Shown: positions 4,992 through 5,173 of the stretch, piece after piece
Layout: every line of letters starts with the position of its first letter
How positions within the stretch are numbered: the stretch's first letter is position 1
NCBI GenBank assembly: GCA_002421475.1
Contig: DIJW01000019.1
Coordinates: forward strand, 1-5,173
DNA: 5,173 bases
Direction of reading: 5' to 3'
From: Thiomicrospira sp. UBA5634
GTDB lineage: Bacteria; Pseudomonadota; Gammaproteobacteria; Thiomicrospirales; Thiomicrospiraceae
The notes under the pieces: model-generated
Seen by the model: only the letters and a program-made list of their open reading frames with translations
What the model was told of the DNA's origin: nothing
The model's database searches: none
Translations under genes and position numbers: made by a program

Positions 4992-5173
4992 ATGTTTTTA
5001 TTCCAACATACGCCCGATTCAGAACCCGGTTCTTTGTCTTATATGCTTGGTTGTGTCGGCCAAGGTTTAGCGATTGCGGTAGACGTACATCAAGACGAAG
5101 TGGAATTGTATTTAGAAAAAGCGGCGCAAAAAGGCGTCAAAATCGCCTATGTGATCGACACGCATGTGCATGC
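4992..5173 (+). CDS. Metallo-beta-lactamase-fold hydrolase, 5' part (persulfide dioxygenase-like)
   Basis: The first 60 residues of a gene cut by the right edge. GGAG lies seven bases before the ATG. The chain shows the opening beta strands of the fold (LSYMLGCVGQGLAIAVDVH, 15-33), a helix (35-46) and a strand ending in IDTHVHA (54-60), the start of the metal-binding H-x-H-x-D-H motif. The segment order, with an early 'S-Y-x-L-G ... A-I-A-V-D' strand pair and 'THVHA', resembles ETHE1/Blh-type persulfide dioxygenases, which oxidise glutathione persulfide during sulfide detoxification. Glyoxalase II-like and other MBL hydrolases remain possible because the discriminating residues lie beyond the edge. 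It is divergent from the MFS transporter and shares its operator. Confidence 0.8.
   Translation, partial: MFLFQHTPDSEPGSLSYMLGCVGQGLAIAVDVHQDEVELYLEKAAQKGVKIAYVIDTHVH

Overview
The window is ordinary-looking bacterial chromosome of moderate GC, most likely from a gammaproteobacterium. That placement is inference. It rests on a DUF3581-type protein (a family I know mainly from Gammaproteobacteria), a cytochrome c'-like protein, a metallo-beta-lactamase-fold protein of the persulfide-dioxygenase kind, and GC-rich intergenic hairpins common in such genomes. I cannot name a genus. No rRNA, tRNA, CRISPR array, transposase or integrase is visible.

Layout, left to right. Positions 1-30 hold a GC-rich hairpin repeat. 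A MoxR-family AAA+ ATPase gene (minus strand, start at 1010) follows, with a good sigma70-type promoter overlapped by a palindromic operator (1040-1063). A small periplasmic class II c-type cytochrome (minus, start at 1588) comes next. It is divergent from a DUF3581 gene (plus, 1757-2464) across a 168-bp gap that contains an inverted repeat and a TATAAT box. A bidirectional terminator (2467-2500) separates DUF3581 from a convergent secreted alpha/beta hydrolase (minus, start at 3426). The gap 3427-3662 is filled with GC-rich hairpin repeats, including a tandem duplication that carries a copy of the end of the neighbouring transporter gene. A 12-TM MFS transporter (minus) then faces a truncated metallo-beta-lactamase-fold gene (plus, from 4992) across a divergent promoter with one near-ideal 11-2-11 palindrome (4912-4935).

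The strongest observation is that the operators at 4912-4935 and 1040-1063 match at 20 of 24 positions. Each overlaps predicted promoter elements. The form of the site (long A/T-rich dyad with a 2-bp centre) suits an ArsR/SmtB-family repressor. The transporter/MBL-fold pair suggests a BigR/SqrR-like sulfide or persulfide regulon, and the second site would draw the MoxR ATPase into it. The site geometry is seen directly; the regulator identity and inducer are inference, and no regulator gene lies in the window.

Secondary points are four copies of the octamer CAGGCCTG in 5.2 kb, a hydratase-like D-x-N-P-x-H motif in the DUF3581 protein, and the duplicated transporter 3' end. I did not find a clearly new multi-gene system here.
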